Shown: one piece after another, positions 42,526-53,826 of the stretch
Numbering within the stretch: the stretch's first letter is position 1
Layout of the letters: every line of letters starts with the position of its first letter
Assembly: GCA_965116445.1 (NCBI GenBank)
Contig: OZ220688.1
Coordinates: 992,001 to 1,056,000, forward strand
DNA: 64,000 nt
Direction of reading: 5' to 3'
Source of the DNA: Multivorans sp965116445
Lineage (GTDB): Bacteria > Acidobacteriota > Thermoanaerobaculia > Multivoradales > Multivoraceae
Position numbers and translations under genes: made by a program
The notes under the pieces: generated by a model
Database searches by the model: none
What the model saw: only the letters and a program-made list of their open reading frames with translations
What the model was told of the DNA's origin: nothing

Positions 42526-44450
42526 CGGAACTTGTCCGGTTGGGCACGGGCGCCCCATCCGGGCGGCCAACGCGTATCGCAATTCTCGGGGCGCCCAACT
42601 CGGGCAAGACGACCCTGTTCAATGCCCTCACCGGCCACCGCGCGAAGGCGGGAAACTACCCGGGGGTGACGGTCGACCGCCGCGAGGGCGAGCTCCGCGC
42701 CCGGTTCACGGAGCTGGCCGTCCGGCTCATCGATCTTCCGGGCGTGTACAGCCTGGAACCGCAGTCGGAAGACGAAGCGGTCGCGGTACGCGTTCTGCGC
42801 GGCGAGTTCGGAGAGCCGCCGCCGGATGGTGTGGTGGTAGTCCTGGACGCCACGACGATCGAGCGGGCTCTGCCCCTGGTGGCGGAGGCCGCGGAACTGG
42901 GGCTTCCCCTCTGCATTGCCCTCACGATGATCGACGAGTTGAAGGCACGGCATGGCGAGATCGATCTCGAGGCCCTGGGCGCCGAACTCGGTGTGCCGGT
43001 GCTGGGCGTGGTCGGCAACCGCGGCCTCGGGATCGACGATCTGGGGGCCCTGGTGGCCGAATCCGGACACTGGACCCGGTCGGAGGCCTTGCCGGAAGCC
43101 GCCGAGGCCGATACGCCGGAGCAGAGGTTCGAATGGACGTACAGTGTCCTCGGCCGATGCCGGCGCAAGGTCCCGCGAGCGGACGACTGGAGCCGACGGC
43201 TCGACCGCTTCCTGCTCCATCCGGTGCTCGGGCCGGCGGTGTTTCTCACCTTCGTCGCGCTTTTCTTCCAGGCGATCTTCACCTGGGCCACTCCCGCGAT
43301 GGACCTGCTGTCGGGGCTGATGGACGGCCTCGCCGACTGGGTGCTCACCGTTGTGCCGGACTCGTTGCTGACGCGGCTGCTCGCCGACGGCGTGATCCGG
43401 GGCGTCGGTGCAGTCATCGTCTTCCTGCCCCAGATCGTGCTCCTGTTCACCGTCATCCTGTTTCTCGAGGGATGCGGCTACATGGCCCGGGCCGCCTTCG
43501 TGGTGGACCGGGTGATGGGCTGGGTGGGCCTGGAGGGGCGGTGTTTCCTCGCCCTGCTTTCCTCGTACGCATGCGCGGTCCCCGGCATCATGGCGACCCG
43601 GACAATCCCCTCGGAAAGGGATCGGCTGACGACGATTCTGGTGGCGCCGTTCGCCACCTGCTCGGCCCGGCTGCCCGTGTACACCTTGCTGATCGCGGCC
43701 TTCATTCCCGCCGACCCGGTGTTCGGCCCCTTCACCTGGCAGGGGCTGACCCTGGGCGGCCTCTACCTCCTGGGTACGGCGGCGGCCCTGGTCTCGGCCG
43801 CGGTGCTCCAGCGCGGTCTGAGGCGCGGCGCGTCGCTGCCGTTCTACCTGGAGCTTCCGCCCTTTCGCCTGCCGCGGCCGAGCGACATTCTTCTCGGGGT
43901 CTGGGACCGCGCGAAGATGTTCCTGCGCCGCGCCGGCACGATCATTCTCTGCGTCAGCATCGTGCTCTGGTTCCTGCTCAACCTGCCTCGGCGCGCCGCC
44001 GACCCCGAACTCAGCGCCGCGGCCAACCAGCAGGCGATCCTGGAGGGCAGCTACGCCGCCTCGGTGGGCAGATTCATCGAGCCGGTGTTCGCGCCCATGG
44101 ACTTCGACTGGCGGATCAACGTCGGCCTGGTCGCGTCTCAGGCGGCTCGCGAGGTCATGGTCGCCACCCTGGCGCAGATCTACGCCCACGAAGACGAGGA
44201 AGGCGAGGGGCTTGGTGGCGTTCTGGCCGGTGTCGGCGACGGCTCGGGCGAACCGTTGCTATCCCGTCCGTCCGCGCTTGCCCTGCTCGTCTACTTCGCG
44301 TTCGCCATGCAGTGCATGTCGACCCTGGCCGTGATCCGTCGCGAGACGGGGAAATGGCGTTGGCCGGCCTTCACCTTCGTCTACATGACCGGACTGGGCT
44401 GGCTCGGCGCCTGGGTCACCTTCCTGGCCGCCACGGCGGCTGGAGCTTGA
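42522..44450 (+). CDS. feoB: Ferrous iron transporter FeoB
   Basis: FeoB is a GTPase-linked inner-membrane Fe2+ permease. The N-terminal G domain has GAPNSGKTTLFN (G1), NYPGVTVD (switch I) and DLPGVYSL (G3). The G4 motif reads TMID where most FeoB have NMxD. The membrane domain includes the two Gate motifs around EGCGYMARAAFVVDRVM and PFATCSARLPVYTLLIAAF. At 642 residues it is shorter than E. coli FeoB and within the range of compact members. Its end carries a typical MQCMSTLAVIRRETG stretch. Confidence 0.95.
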   Translation: MTELVRLGTGAPSGRPTRIAILGAPNSGKTTLFNALTGHRAKAGNYPGVTVDRREGELRARFTELAVRLIDLPGVYSLEPQSEDEAVAVRVLRGEFGEPPPDGVVVVLDATTIERALPLVAEAAELGLPLCIALTMIDELKARHGEIDLEALGAELGVPVLGVVGNRGLGIDDLGALVAESGHWTRSEALPEAAEADTPEQRFEWTYSVLGRCRRKVPRADDWSRRLDRFLLHPVLGPAVFLTFVALFFQAIFTWATPAMDLLSGLMDGLADWVLTVVPDSLLTRLLADGVIRGVGAVIVFLPQIVLLFTVILFLEGCGYMARAAFVVDRVMGWVGLEGRCFLALLSSYACAVPGIMATRTIPSERDRLTTILVAPFATCSARLPVYTLLIAAFIPADPVFGPFTWQGLTLGGLYLLGTAAALVSAAVLQRGLRRGASLPFYLELPPFRLPRPSDILLGVWDRAKMFLRRAGTIILCVSIVLWFLLNLPRRAADPELSAAANQQAILEGSYAASVGRFIEPVFAPMDFDWRINVGLVASQAAREVMVATLAQIYAHEDEEGEGLGGVLAGVGDGSGEPLLSRPSALALLVYFAFAMQCMSTLAVIRRETGKWRWPAFTFVYMTGLGWLGAWVTFLAATAAGA

Positions 44451-44520
44451 GGAACGGCTGGCAGGGACTCTGCTGCCCCGATCGGCGGACTGGCTGCAAC
44501 GGGCCCGCCATCCCGGTGGA

Positions 44521-45303
44521 TCAGGAGCCGGTGAAGCGCGGCAGGCGGCGCTCCGTCATCGCCCGCACACCCTCGGTGAAGTCCGCCGTTTGCCGCAGCC
44601 GGTCCTGCTCGACTTTCTCGTGGTCGGTGGCTGCGCGGATCTCGGCGGCGAGCCGGCCCCGAAGGGTCTCCCGGATCGATCGCACCGCGAGAGGCGCCGA
44701 CGCCGCGATCTCTCGCGCAAGCGCGCGCGCCCGGGTCCGCAAGTCGTCGCGAGGAACGAGGTCGTCGCAGAGACCGATCCGGAACGCCTCTTCGCCCCTC
44801 ACCCGGCGACCCGTGTAGAGCATCTCCATCCCGCGCTGGCGGCCGACCAGGCGGGGGAGGGTCACGGTCAGACCGAAGCCCTGGATGAATCCCAGGCGAG
44901 CGAAGTTCGCGGCAAACCGGGCTTCGGGGCAGGCGACACGGAAGTCGGGCATGAGAGCGAGCCCGAGGCCGCCGCCGATCGCCGCGCCCTGGATGGCGGC
45001 GACGACCGGAGTCCGGGTCTCGAACAGGCGCACCGCCTCGTCGTAGAGATGGCGCTCGGGGCCACCGGTCGCCGGGCGAGGCGAGTTCAGATTCGCGCCC
45101 GCGCAGAAGTGCTTGCCCTCGGAGCAGAGGACGACAGCACGGCAGTCGCTGCGTTCGTCGAGGTCCTCGATTGCCGCCGCCAGATCCGCAATCAGATCCT
45201 GGTCGAAGAAGTTGTTCGGCGGCCGGTGGATCTCCACTTCGGCGACCAGATCGTCGCCGACCGTGACCGTAATCTCGCCGTTCCCGGCGCCATGTTCGCT
45301 CAT
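44521..45303 (-). CDS. Enoyl-CoA hydratase/isomerase family protein
   Basis: This crotonase-fold protein of 260 residues has CSEGKHFCAGANLN (oxyanion hole and CoA loop) and AAIQGAAIGGGLGLALMPDFRVA. At the position of the first catalytic Glu (usually PExxLG) it reads AANFARLG, so classical hydratase chemistry is doubtful. A Glu is present in RGMEMLYTGRRV. The substrate is unknown. The ATG at 45303 is used; the longer open frame to 45477 adds an Arg/Ser-rich stretch with no homology signal. No other fatty-acid gene is nearby. Confidence 0.85.
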   Translation of the reverse strand: MSEHGAGNGEITVTVGDDLVAEVEIHRPPNNFFDQDLIADLAAAIEDLDERSDCRAVVLCSEGKHFCAGANLNSPRPATGGPERHLYDEAVRLFETRTPVVAAIQGAAIGGGLGLALMPDFRVACPEARFAANFARLGFIQGFGLTVTLPRLVGRQRGMEMLYTGRRVRGEEAFRIGLCDDLVPRDDLRTRARALAREIAASAPLAVRSIRETLRGRLAAEIRAATDHEKVEQDRLRQTADFTEGVRAMTERRLPRFTGS

Positions 45304-45367
45304 CGTCTCCTCGCTCCTGGAGTTGTGTCCCGAAGTTCGAGACTCTAGCCCGCTTGCACAGCCCTCT

Positions 45368-46552
45368 CTACTGCCCGGGAACGGGCGCGGCAGTGCCCTC
45401 GCCGCGGTAGTCGCCGAAGAGCATCTCGAAACCGAACCGCAGGATCGGAACCGAGTCCCTGGGTGCTCCCGGCTCATCCCGTCTCCAGGCCATGCCCGGA
45501 CCGATCTCGAGAAACAGCCACTCGCGGAAGACCTGCTGGCGGTAGATCAGGCGCACGAAGTAGTTCTCGACCAGAATCGGGGCGTCGGTCTCTCCGTTGG
45601 CGCCGACCTGGTGGGCGAGAGCGCGGCGGCGGCCCAGGCGGTGGTAGTAGCTCAACTCGGTGAACCACTCGCCGCCGAGCGTGATGTCGGATGCCTTCCC
45701 GGCGCCGCGCCAACGCATCATCGAGCCGTTCACGAAGGCGTGCTCGTAGTCGATCCGTGTCGACATGCCCCAGCCGTCATCCCGCTCCCAGAACAGGGCG
45801 TGGCGGAAGCGCACGAGGTCCGTGTCCGAGAGGAAGGTCCGGTGCTTGTAACGGGCGCGGACGAAGGGCTCGATGGGGAAGTCGAAGTTCATGCCGAGAT
45901 CGAAGTCGAGGTCTCCGTTGCCGCCGCCGGAGATCGGGCGATAGCCGAGCCCCACCAGCCACTCGTCGTCCGTCGGATCGAACATGCTCGGCAGGGAGGT
46001 GGCGCCCCGGCGCTGCGCGTCCTCCAGCACATCTTCCCGGTCGTCGCGGCCGATGAAGGCGTTGAGGCGCCGCTCCATGTTCGGGAAGTGGAGACGGGCG
46101 CGAAAGCGCAGGTCGTCCTCGAAGCCGTACTGCTCGTCCCAGATTACGCCGACGAGAGCCCGCCCGTGAGTTGCCTCGAGTTCCTCGCCCAGCCGGTAGT
46201 CGCCGAACAGGTGGTCGAACCACAGGGCGGTCTCGCAGGCTGTGCGGTGGAGGCCCAGGTTGAGCCAGTCGAGCCAGGAGCGCCCTTCCAGGTACTCGGA
46301 CGCACAGGGGTCGACTTCCTCCTCCGGACCCTCGGTGTCCTCCGCACCCTCGGTCTCCTCCGTGGCCTCGTTGCTGCTCGCGTCGGTCTCCGTTGGGGCT
46401 TCGTCCGCAGCTCGTGGTTTCCCCGCTGGTTCGGAAGACCTTTCCTGGCTGGCGACCGAACTGGCCGCGAGGACCCAGGCGCACAGGATCGTGCAGACCA
46501 GCTTCAGCTTCAGCCAACCCCAAGAAGGGTGTGGCCTGGGTCTCGCCAACAT
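45368..46552 (-). CDS. Predicted outer-membrane beta-barrel protein
   Basis: The 394-residue product begins with a signal peptide (LKLKLVCTILCAWVLAASSVASQ). An acidic linker of about 50 residues rich in Glu, Asp and Thr follows. The rest is rich in alternating aromatic strands (FVRARYKHRTFL, WGMSTRIDYEHAFVNGS, LILVENYFVRLIYRQQ-like patterns) and ends in a barrel-like strand, ILRFGFEMLFGDYRG. No family is recognised. The start at ATG 46552 is chosen for the signal peptide. It is transcribed divergently from dnaB. Confidence 0.7.
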   Translation of the reverse strand: MLARPRPHPSWGWLKLKLVCTILCAWVLAASSVASQERSSEPAGKPRAADEAPTETDASSNEATEETEGAEDTEGPEEEVDPCASEYLEGRSWLDWLNLGLHRTACETALWFDHLFGDYRLGEELEATHGRALVGVIWDEQYGFEDDLRFRARLHFPNMERRLNAFIGRDDREDVLEDAQRRGATSLPSMFDPTDDEWLVGLGYRPISGGGNGDLDFDLGMNFDFPIEPFVRARYKHRTFLSDTDLVRFRHALFWERDDGWGMSTRIDYEHAFVNGSMMRWRGAGKASDITLGGEWFTELSYYHRLGRRRALAHQVGANGETDAPILVENYFVRLIYRQQVFREWLFLEIGPGMAWRRDEPGAPRDSVPILRFGFEMLFGDYRGEGTAAPVPGQ

Positions 46553-46658
46553 GGATTCAGGGGCTGTGCGACGGGCTCTCCGTCCCAGCCGTCGGCACCC
46601 GCTCATCTTCGCATGCCGCCCGGAATTCCGCAGACGCCTCGATGACCGCGGACCGTCG

Positions 46659-46687
46659 TTGCGTTCTGCGGCGCAAGCTCCTAGTCT
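46659..46687 (+). promoter_or_regulatory. Probable dnaB promoter
   Basis: TTGCGT, 17 bases of spacer, and TAGTCT. Only eight bases separate the -10 from the GTG start, so the mRNA may be leaderless. Confidence 0.4.
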
Positions 46688-46695
46688 GAGTAACC

Positions 46696-48053
46696 GTGCG
46701 CGCCCCGGTCGAAGAAACACACAGCCTGCCGCACAGCGAGGAGTCGGAGCGCGCGGTCCTGGCCGCGATTCTGCTCGACGCTGATCGACACCTGGCGGCC
46801 ACCGCGGTCCGCCTGAAGCCGGAGGACTACTACTCCGAGCGGCATCGAGTGCTGTACGAGGCGATGCTTGCCCTCCAGCAGGCGGACAGCCCGATCGACC
46901 TTCGCACGGTGCAGGCACGGCTGGAGCAACGAGACCAGTTCGAAACCGCCGGCGGGGTCGCCTATCTCGCCACGCTGGAGGTCGATCTGCCCGACCTCGG
47001 CCGGGTGGACTCCTACGTCGAGATCATCAAGGAGCGGGCTCTGCGGAGGCGCCTGATCGACGCCTGCACGACGATCTACAAGTCGGCATTCGATGGTGGT
47101 CTGGAGGCCAGGGAAGCGCTGGACCACGCGGAACAGGCCGTCATGGCGTTGAGCGAGGAGGCGGTGTCGCGAACGTTCGTGCCCCTCGACCAGGTCTACA
47201 AGGAGACGGTCGAGGAACTCGAACAGCAGTCCGGGAACGACTTCCCGGGCCTGCGCACCGGCTTCCTGGAGTTCGACGCCATGACCCACGGTCTTCAGCC
47301 CGGAAATCTGGTCATCGTCGCCGGCCGGCCGGGGATGGGCAAGACGAGTCTGGCCCTGAACATCGCCACCCACGTTGCCCACGAGGAGAAGAAGGCGGCG
47401 GGGTTCTTCTCGCTCGAGATGAGCGAACGGGAGATCGCGATGCGGGTGCTGTGCTCGACGACCGACGTTCCGTTCAACCGGCTTCGCGGCGGCCGGCTCG
47501 GGGCCCGGGACTGGAGCCGCGTGCACCAGGCGGTCGAGAGCGCCCGCGACTCGAATCTCTTCATCGACGATTCCGCCAACCCGTCGCTGCTCGAGGTTGC
47601 GTCGAAGGCGCGCCGGCTGAAGGCGCAGCACGGCCTCGGTCTCCTGGTCGTGGACTACCTCCAGTTGATGAACGCGGGCGGCCGCTACGAGAACCGGAAC
47701 CTGGAGATCGGAGCGATAACCCGTGGCCTGAAGCAACTGGCCAAGGAGCTCGAGGCGCCGGTCGTGGCCCTCTCCCAGCTCTCGCGGTTGCCGGAGCGCC
47801 GCACGAAGGACCGCCGGCCCCAACTTGCGGATCTCCGGGAGTCGGGCAACATCGAACAGGACGCCGACATCGTTGCCTTCGTCTACCGAGAGGAGATGTA
47901 CGACGCGGACGACCCGGACCTGAAGGGACTGGCCGAGCTGATCATCGCCAAGCACCGGAACGGCGAGACAGGGTCCGTGCCCCTTGTCTTCCTCGGCGAC
48001 ACGACCACGTTCCGCACCTACGACAGGCGTCACACGCCCCCTGAGGGACCGCT

Positions 48054-48057
<4 letters not shown>
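46696..48057 (+). CDS. dnaB: Replicative DNA helicase DnaB
   Basis: DnaB is the hexameric fork helicase. The N-terminal primase-interacting domain starts HSEESERAVLAAILLD. The RecA-like domain has LVIVAGRPGMGKTSLALNIA (Walker A, about residue 210), FFSLEMSE, LLVVDYLQLM (Walker B) and ALSQLSRLPERRTKDRRPQLADLRESGNIEQDAD. It is 453 residues long. It starts at GTG 46696 and shares its stop with a candidate CTG start of alr. Confidence 0.96.
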
Positions 48058-49200
<1,143 letters not shown>

Positions 49201-49226
<26 letters not shown>

Positions 49227-50076
49227 TCCGGCGGAAGGCGTCGAGATAGCGCTCCCGGGTCTCGTGCACGACCTCGGACGTGAGTTCCGGGGGCGGCGAT
49301 GCCTTGTCCCAGCCGGTCCCGGCCACCCAGTCCCGGACCGGCTGCTTGTCGAAGGAAACCGGCTCGGTGCCCGGGCTCCAGGCCGCGGCGTCCCAATAGC
49401 GCGAGGAGTCCGGGGTGAGGACCTCGTCGATCAGCAGCAGTTGGTCGTCGACCAGTCCGAACTCGAACTTGGTATCCGCCAGGATCAGGCCCCGCTGCGC
49501 CGCGAGTTCGCGGCCGGCCACAAAGAGCTCGAGAGTGATCCGGCGCAGCGTCGACGCCATCTCGGGGCCGACGCCCTGGACGAGCGTCTCGTAGTCGATG
49601 TTCTCGTCGTGGCCTTCTTCGGCTTTTGTCGCCGGCGTGAAGATCGGCTGGTCCAGCTTCTCCGCCCGGCGCATGCCCGACGGCAGGTCGTGGCCGCAGG
49701 CGCGGCCGGTTTCCTGGTACTCCCTGAAGGCGCTGCCGGCAAGATAGCCGCGGGCCACGCACTCGTAGGGGACCACCTCCGCCTTGCGCACGAGCACCGA
49801 CCGTCCTTGCAGGTAGTCGGCGTGGCGCCTGACGTCGGCGGGGTAGTTGCCGGCGTCCGTCTCGACCAGGTGATTCGGGATCGTGTCTCCGAGCCGGCGG
49901 AACCAGAAGTTCGTCAACTGGTTCAGGACCTTGCCCTTGTCCGGAATCTCCGGCGACAGGACGAAGTCGTAGGCGGACACGCGGTCGCTGGCCACCAGAA
50001 GCAAGAGGTCGCCAAGGTCGTAGATGTCCCGGACCTTGCCGCGACGGGGGGGCGGAAGACCGTCCAGCGCGTTCAT
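49201..50076 (-). CDS. purC: Phosphoribosylaminoimidazole-succinocarboxamide synthase
   Basis: PurC joins aspartate to CAIR in purine synthesis. The 291-residue protein has GKVRDIYDLGDLLLLVASDRVSAYD, the family motif for ATP binding, VPYECVARGYLAGSAFREY, DTKFEFGL and LIDEVLTPDSSRYW. It is the longer form found in many bacteria and yeast. It starts at the ATG at 50076. A TACATT hexamer lies nine bases upstream. Confidence 0.96.
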
Positions 50077-50085
50077 CGCGGCGGG

Positions 50086-50094
50086 AATGTAGCA
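50086..50094 (-). promoter_or_regulatory. Possible extended -10 for purC
   Basis: TGCTACATT on the minus strand ends nine bases before the ATG. A clear -35 was not found. Confidence 0.3.
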
Positions 50095-50207
50095 TGGCGG
50101 TTTGTCGCGCGACGGCTTCGGATCTCAAACGCCCTGAAGCGTGATCGGCGAGGGAGCCACGTGTGAAGAACCGGATGTTCCGGGACAGCAGTCGGTAGCG
50201 CCACGAC

Positions 50208-51836
50208 GTGCGATACGACCTTCAGACATTCCGCGGCGACCTGTTCGGCGGCCTGACCTCCACGGTCGTCGCGCTGCCGGTCGCCCTGGCCCTGGGCGTG
50301 GCTTCCGGAATGGGGGCCGTGGCCGGATTGCACGGCGCGATTGCGGTCGGCTTCTTTGCAGCGGTGTTCGGAGGCACGCGCTCCCAGATTTCCGGACCGA
50401 CGGCGCCGATGACCGTCGCGATGACGGTCATTCTGACGACCCATGCCTCGAATCTGACCGAGGCCTTGACCGTGGTCGTGCTCGGCGGCCTGCTTCAGAT
50501 GCTGCTCGGGCTGGCCAGGGTCGGGCGCTACGTCGTGTACACGCCCTACGTCGTCGTGTCCGGGTTCATGTCGGGTATCGGCATCATCGTGATCCTGATC
50601 CAGCTTCTGCCGCTGCTCGGGTCGCCGCCGGCGCCCGGAGGCGCCCTGGGAGCGGTCCGGGCGCTGCCGGAGGCGCTGGTCGCCCTGAACTGGCAGGCGC
50701 TCGCCGTGGGACTGATCACCCTGGCCGCCGGCGTGCTCTGGCCGCGCCGTCTCGCTAGGTACTTGCCCGGTCCCTTGCTGGCCCTGATCGTGGGCACGCT
50801 GCTGGGCGTGCTGTGGTTGGGAGGTGCGCCTGTTCTCGGCGACGTTCCGGCCGGCCTGCCGGGTCTGAAGATCGGGATTCCCCCGGCGGGCTTTCTGCTC
50901 CAGGCGCTGCAGCCGGCGCTCATTCTCGCCCTGCTGGGTTCCGTGGACAGCTTGCTGACCTCCCTGGTCGCGGACTCGCTCACCGGCACCCGGCACAATC
51001 CGAACCGCGAACTCGTAGGGCAGGGGATCGGCAACATGGTGTCCGGGGTGCTGGGAGGCCTGCCCGGCGCCGGCGCGACGATGGGCACGGTGGTCAACAT
51101 CCGCGCCGGCGGGTCGACGCGTCTGTCCGGCGCGATGCGGGCCATCTTCCTGCTCCTGCTCGCGGTGGGGCTCGGGCCGGTCGTCGAGCCGGTGCCCCAC
51201 GCGGTGCTGGCCGCGATCATGATGAAGGTTGGCTGGGACATCATCGACTGGCCGCTGGTCGTGCGGATCCTCCGAATTCGGCCCGAGCACCTCTTCGTCA
51301 TGCTGCTCACGCTGGGCCTGACCGTGTTCGTCGACCTGGTGACGGCCGTCGCCGTGGGGCTGATCGCCGCCGGGATGTCGCACGCGCGGCGCCTGGAGCG
51401 GCTCGAGCTGGACAGCGTCGTTTCCGTCCCGCTTCTCGACCGCGCCTTCTTCGACGAGGACCAGGTGCCTGCGGCAGACAAGTACTCGGCCAGGGTCGGC
51501 CTGGTGGCGCTCAAGGGAACGCTCACCGTGGCGTCCTCGAGCAAGCTGTACTCGGTGATCGGAGGGGACATCAAGGACCATGAAGTCGTCATCTTCGACT
51601 TCTCGGAGGCAGTCCACCTGGACGACAGCGCGGCGATGGTCGTCCGGCGGCTCGTTGAAGTCGCCGCGGCGGAGGGAACGGAGGTCGTCGTGACCGGGCT
51701 TGGCGGCTCGATCGCCAGAACGCTGTCGACACTCGACATTCTTCGGGGCATCCCCGAGAACCGTCTGACTGGAAGCCTGAACGAGGCCAGGTCGGTGGCC
51801 CACCGACTGCTCAATGAGTCGACGTCCACGGGATAG
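50208..51836 (+). CDS. SulP-family anion transporter with STAS domain
   Basis: SulP proteins carry sulfate, bicarbonate or related anions. The 542-residue protein opens with LFGGLTSTVVALPVALALGVASGMG, and RSQISGPTAPMTV and the ADSLTGTRHNPNRELVGQGIGNMVSG segment are family signatures. About ten to twelve hydrophobic segments are followed from about residue 430 by a cytoplasmic STAS domain (HEVVIFDFSEAVHLDDSAAMVVRRLVE). The substrate is not evident. The GTG start at 50208 is divergent from purC. Confidence 0.9.
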   Translation: MRYDLQTFRGDLFGGLTSTVVALPVALALGVASGMGAVAGLHGAIAVGFFAAVFGGTRSQISGPTAPMTVAMTVILTTHASNLTEALTVVVLGGLLQMLLGLARVGRYVVYTPYVVVSGFMSGIGIIVILIQLLPLLGSPPAPGGALGAVRALPEALVALNWQALAVGLITLAAGVLWPRRLARYLPGPLLALIVGTLLGVLWLGGAPVLGDVPAGLPGLKIGIPPAGFLLQALQPALILALLGSVDSLLTSLVADSLTGTRHNPNRELVGQGIGNMVSGVLGGLPGAGATMGTVVNIRAGGSTRLSGAMRAIFLLLLAVGLGPVVEPVPHAVLAAIMMKVGWDIIDWPLVVRILRIRPEHLFVMLLTLGLTVFVDLVTAVAVGLIAAGMSHARRLERLELDSVVSVPLLDRAFFDEDQVPAADKYSARVGLVALKGTLTVASSSKLYSVIGGDIKDHEVVIFDFSEAVHLDDSAAMVVRRLVEVAAAEGTEVVVTGLGGSIARTLSTLDILRGIPENRLTGSLNEARSVAHRLLNESTSTG

Positions 51837-52026
51837 GGTCGGATGCCAATGTTGATGCCGATGCCGCCCGGCGGGACGGCGAACTGGCGGCTCGGTCGGG
51901 CGAGGCCCGAGGAGTCCACGGCGCAGGGTTGGTGAAACAACCTCGCGCCTCTCGCGTCAAAGAGGAAGACACGATGCGTGGCGGCCGTTCGGGCCGGAGC
52001 GCGGTCGAAGGAAGGAACGTATCCCG

Positions 52027-53724
52027 ATGAACCTGTTCCCAGTACAGCGAGCCCGAGAATCCGCGGTGATCATCGCCGCGCTTTGCACTGTCTTCATTCT
52101 GCCCGCGGTGTCGGCGCCGCCGGCGGAAGCGCAGTTGCAGGTGGGCTCGACCTGGATCACCGAGCCGATCGAACCCGAACTGGACATCGCGGACGGGCAG
52201 CTTCTCCTCGATCTGGACGAAGCGATCGCGATTGCCCTGAAGAACAACCTGGGGCTGCTGGTCCAGCGCTACCAGAGGTCGCAGTCCCTGTTCCGGATCG
52301 ACCAGGAGTACGGCATCTACGACACGGTGCTTGGCGTCAATGCCAACGTGAACAGCGACAGTCGCCCGTCGGCCTCGCAGCTCGATGGCGCTTTGGTGAC
52401 GGAGAACGAGACGATCACCGGGAGCGTCGAGTTGCGGAAACCGGTCGCGTCGGGCGGCGAGTTCTCGATCGACTGGCAAAACAGCCGCTCGCAATCGAAC
52501 TCCCGCTTCTCGGACATCAATCCGAGCCTGCGCTCGAGCCTGACCTTCGCCTTCAACCAGCCGCTGCTCAGGAACCGGGGCAGGAGGATCACGGAGCGCA
52601 ATCTCGCCGTGGCGAGGCTGAACAGCGACATGAGCCTGGACGACCTGGAAGTCCAGGTCGTCGACACGGTGCAGACGGTGGCGAACGGCTACTGGGCCCT
52701 TGTCGAAGGCCTGGAGCAGCTCAAGGTCGCCGAGGAGAGCCTTGCCCTGGCGGAAGAACTCCACGAAATGAACCGGATCCAGATCGAGGTGGGCACCCTG
52801 GCGCCGCTCGAACTCGTCCAGAGCGAGGCCGGCATCGCCACCCGCGAGGAAGAGATCATCCGCGTCCAGGCCCAGATCCAGGACTCGGCGGACGAACTCA
52901 GGCGGCTGCTCAATCTGGACGAGAGGGCGTTCTGGGAGCTGGAGATCGTGCCGACCACGTCGCCCGAGATCTCCCGGGTCGTCATTGACCTGGAGGCCTC
53001 GCTCGGCTGGGCGCTCGACCGGCGAGCCGAGATCGACCGACAGGAGCTTCAGATCGAGACCCTTCAGGTCGACTCGGCTTTTCTGAAGAACCAGGCGCGG
53101 CCCGACCTCAGCCTGAACCTGAGCTACGGGCGCAACGCCCTTGGCGGCGATCGGCTCACCTGCGAGCGACCGGGGGAGCCGAGCATCGCGGATCTGTTCT
53201 CGCCGTGCCCCCCCGAGTACGAGCGGACGGACTCGCTGGACTACTTCTCGACCCTTGGCCAGTTCTACGACGGGATCCTGGGCCAGGTCTTCGAGGGCTG
53301 GAACGTCGGCCTGAGCCTGTCGAAGCCTCTTCAGAACCGGGCCGCGAAGGCCCAGAACCGGATTGCTGCACTCGCGCTGGACCAGGGGCGACTGGAGCTC
53401 CGGGACCTGACGCTGTCGATCCGCACGGAGGTGCGTACTGCCACGCGTGGCGTCGAAACCGCTGGCAAACAGATCGACTCCGCCCGGGTGTCGCGAGAGC
53501 TGGCGGAGAAGAACCTAGACGCGGCCCAGAAGCGCTACGAGAACGGACTCTGGACGAGCTTCCAGGTTCTCGAGATCCAGGAGGACCTCACCGCGGCGCG
53601 AACCCGCGAAGTCGAGGCGATCACGAACTACCGGCGCGCCCTGCTGGCCTACTTCAAGGCAATCGGCATGCTGCTGGACCAGAAGGGCATCGAACTCGTC
53701 GACGACGCCGACACGGACAGCTGA
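52027..53724 (+). CDS. TolC-family outer-membrane protein
   Basis: TolC-like proteins form trans-envelope channels for efflux or secretion. The 565-residue product has a signal peptide (VIIAALCTVFILPAVSAPPAEAQ). The paired OEP repeats have long amphipathic helices (LDLDEAIAIALKNNLGLLVQRYQRSQ, VETAGKQIDSARVSRELAEKNLDAAQKRYENGL) and a C-terminal LLAYFKAIGML. No membrane-fusion protein or pump gene is adjacent, so its partner is encoded elsewhere. A GGAAGGA Shine-Dalgarno precedes the ATG. The 190 bases upstream hold no recognisable feature. Confidence 0.88.
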   Translation: MNLFPVQRARESAVIIAALCTVFILPAVSAPPAEAQLQVGSTWITEPIEPELDIADGQLLLDLDEAIAIALKNNLGLLVQRYQRSQSLFRIDQEYGIYDTVLGVNANVNSDSRPSASQLDGALVTENETITGSVELRKPVASGGEFSIDWQNSRSQSNSRFSDINPSLRSSLTFAFNQPLLRNRGRRITERNLAVARLNSDMSLDDLEVQVVDTVQTVANGYWALVEGLEQLKVAEESLALAEELHEMNRIQIEVGTLAPLELVQSEAGIATREEEIIRVQAQIQDSADELRRLLNLDERAFWELEIVPTTSPEISRVVIDLEASLGWALDRRAEIDRQELQIETLQVDSAFLKNQARPDLSLNLSYGRNALGGDRLTCERPGEPSIADLFSPCPPEYERTDSLDYFSTLGQFYDGILGQVFEGWNVGLSLSKPLQNRAAKAQNRIAALALDQGRLELRDLTLSIRTEVRTATRGVETAGKQIDSARVSRELAEKNLDAAQKRYENGLWTSFQVLEIQEDLTAARTREVEAITNYRRALLAYFKAIGMLLDQKGIELVDDADTDS

Positions 53725-53737
53725 ACCACGGGGCAGG

Positions 53738-53819
53738 TGGTGCCGGAGGTGGGAGTCGAACCCACACGCCCTTTTGGGGCGCTGGGGTGACTGGAGTCCC
53801 CGCAGGGGACGCCATGTGC
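53738..53819 (-). pseudogene. Partial tRNA-Leu copy (3' half) with a novel 5' hairpin, second locus
   Basis: On the minus strand this repeats the variable arm, T arm, acceptor strand and CCA of the neighbouring tRNA-Leu(CAA). Plus-strand 53731-53781 matches 53820-53870 at 50 of 51 bases, with a period of 89. The 5' half is replaced by the hairpin GTCCCC-TGC-GGGGAC (53796-53810). GCGTCCCCTGCGGGGACT is identical at the 42130 locus. Confidence 0.75.
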
Positions 53820-53826
53820 GGGCAAG

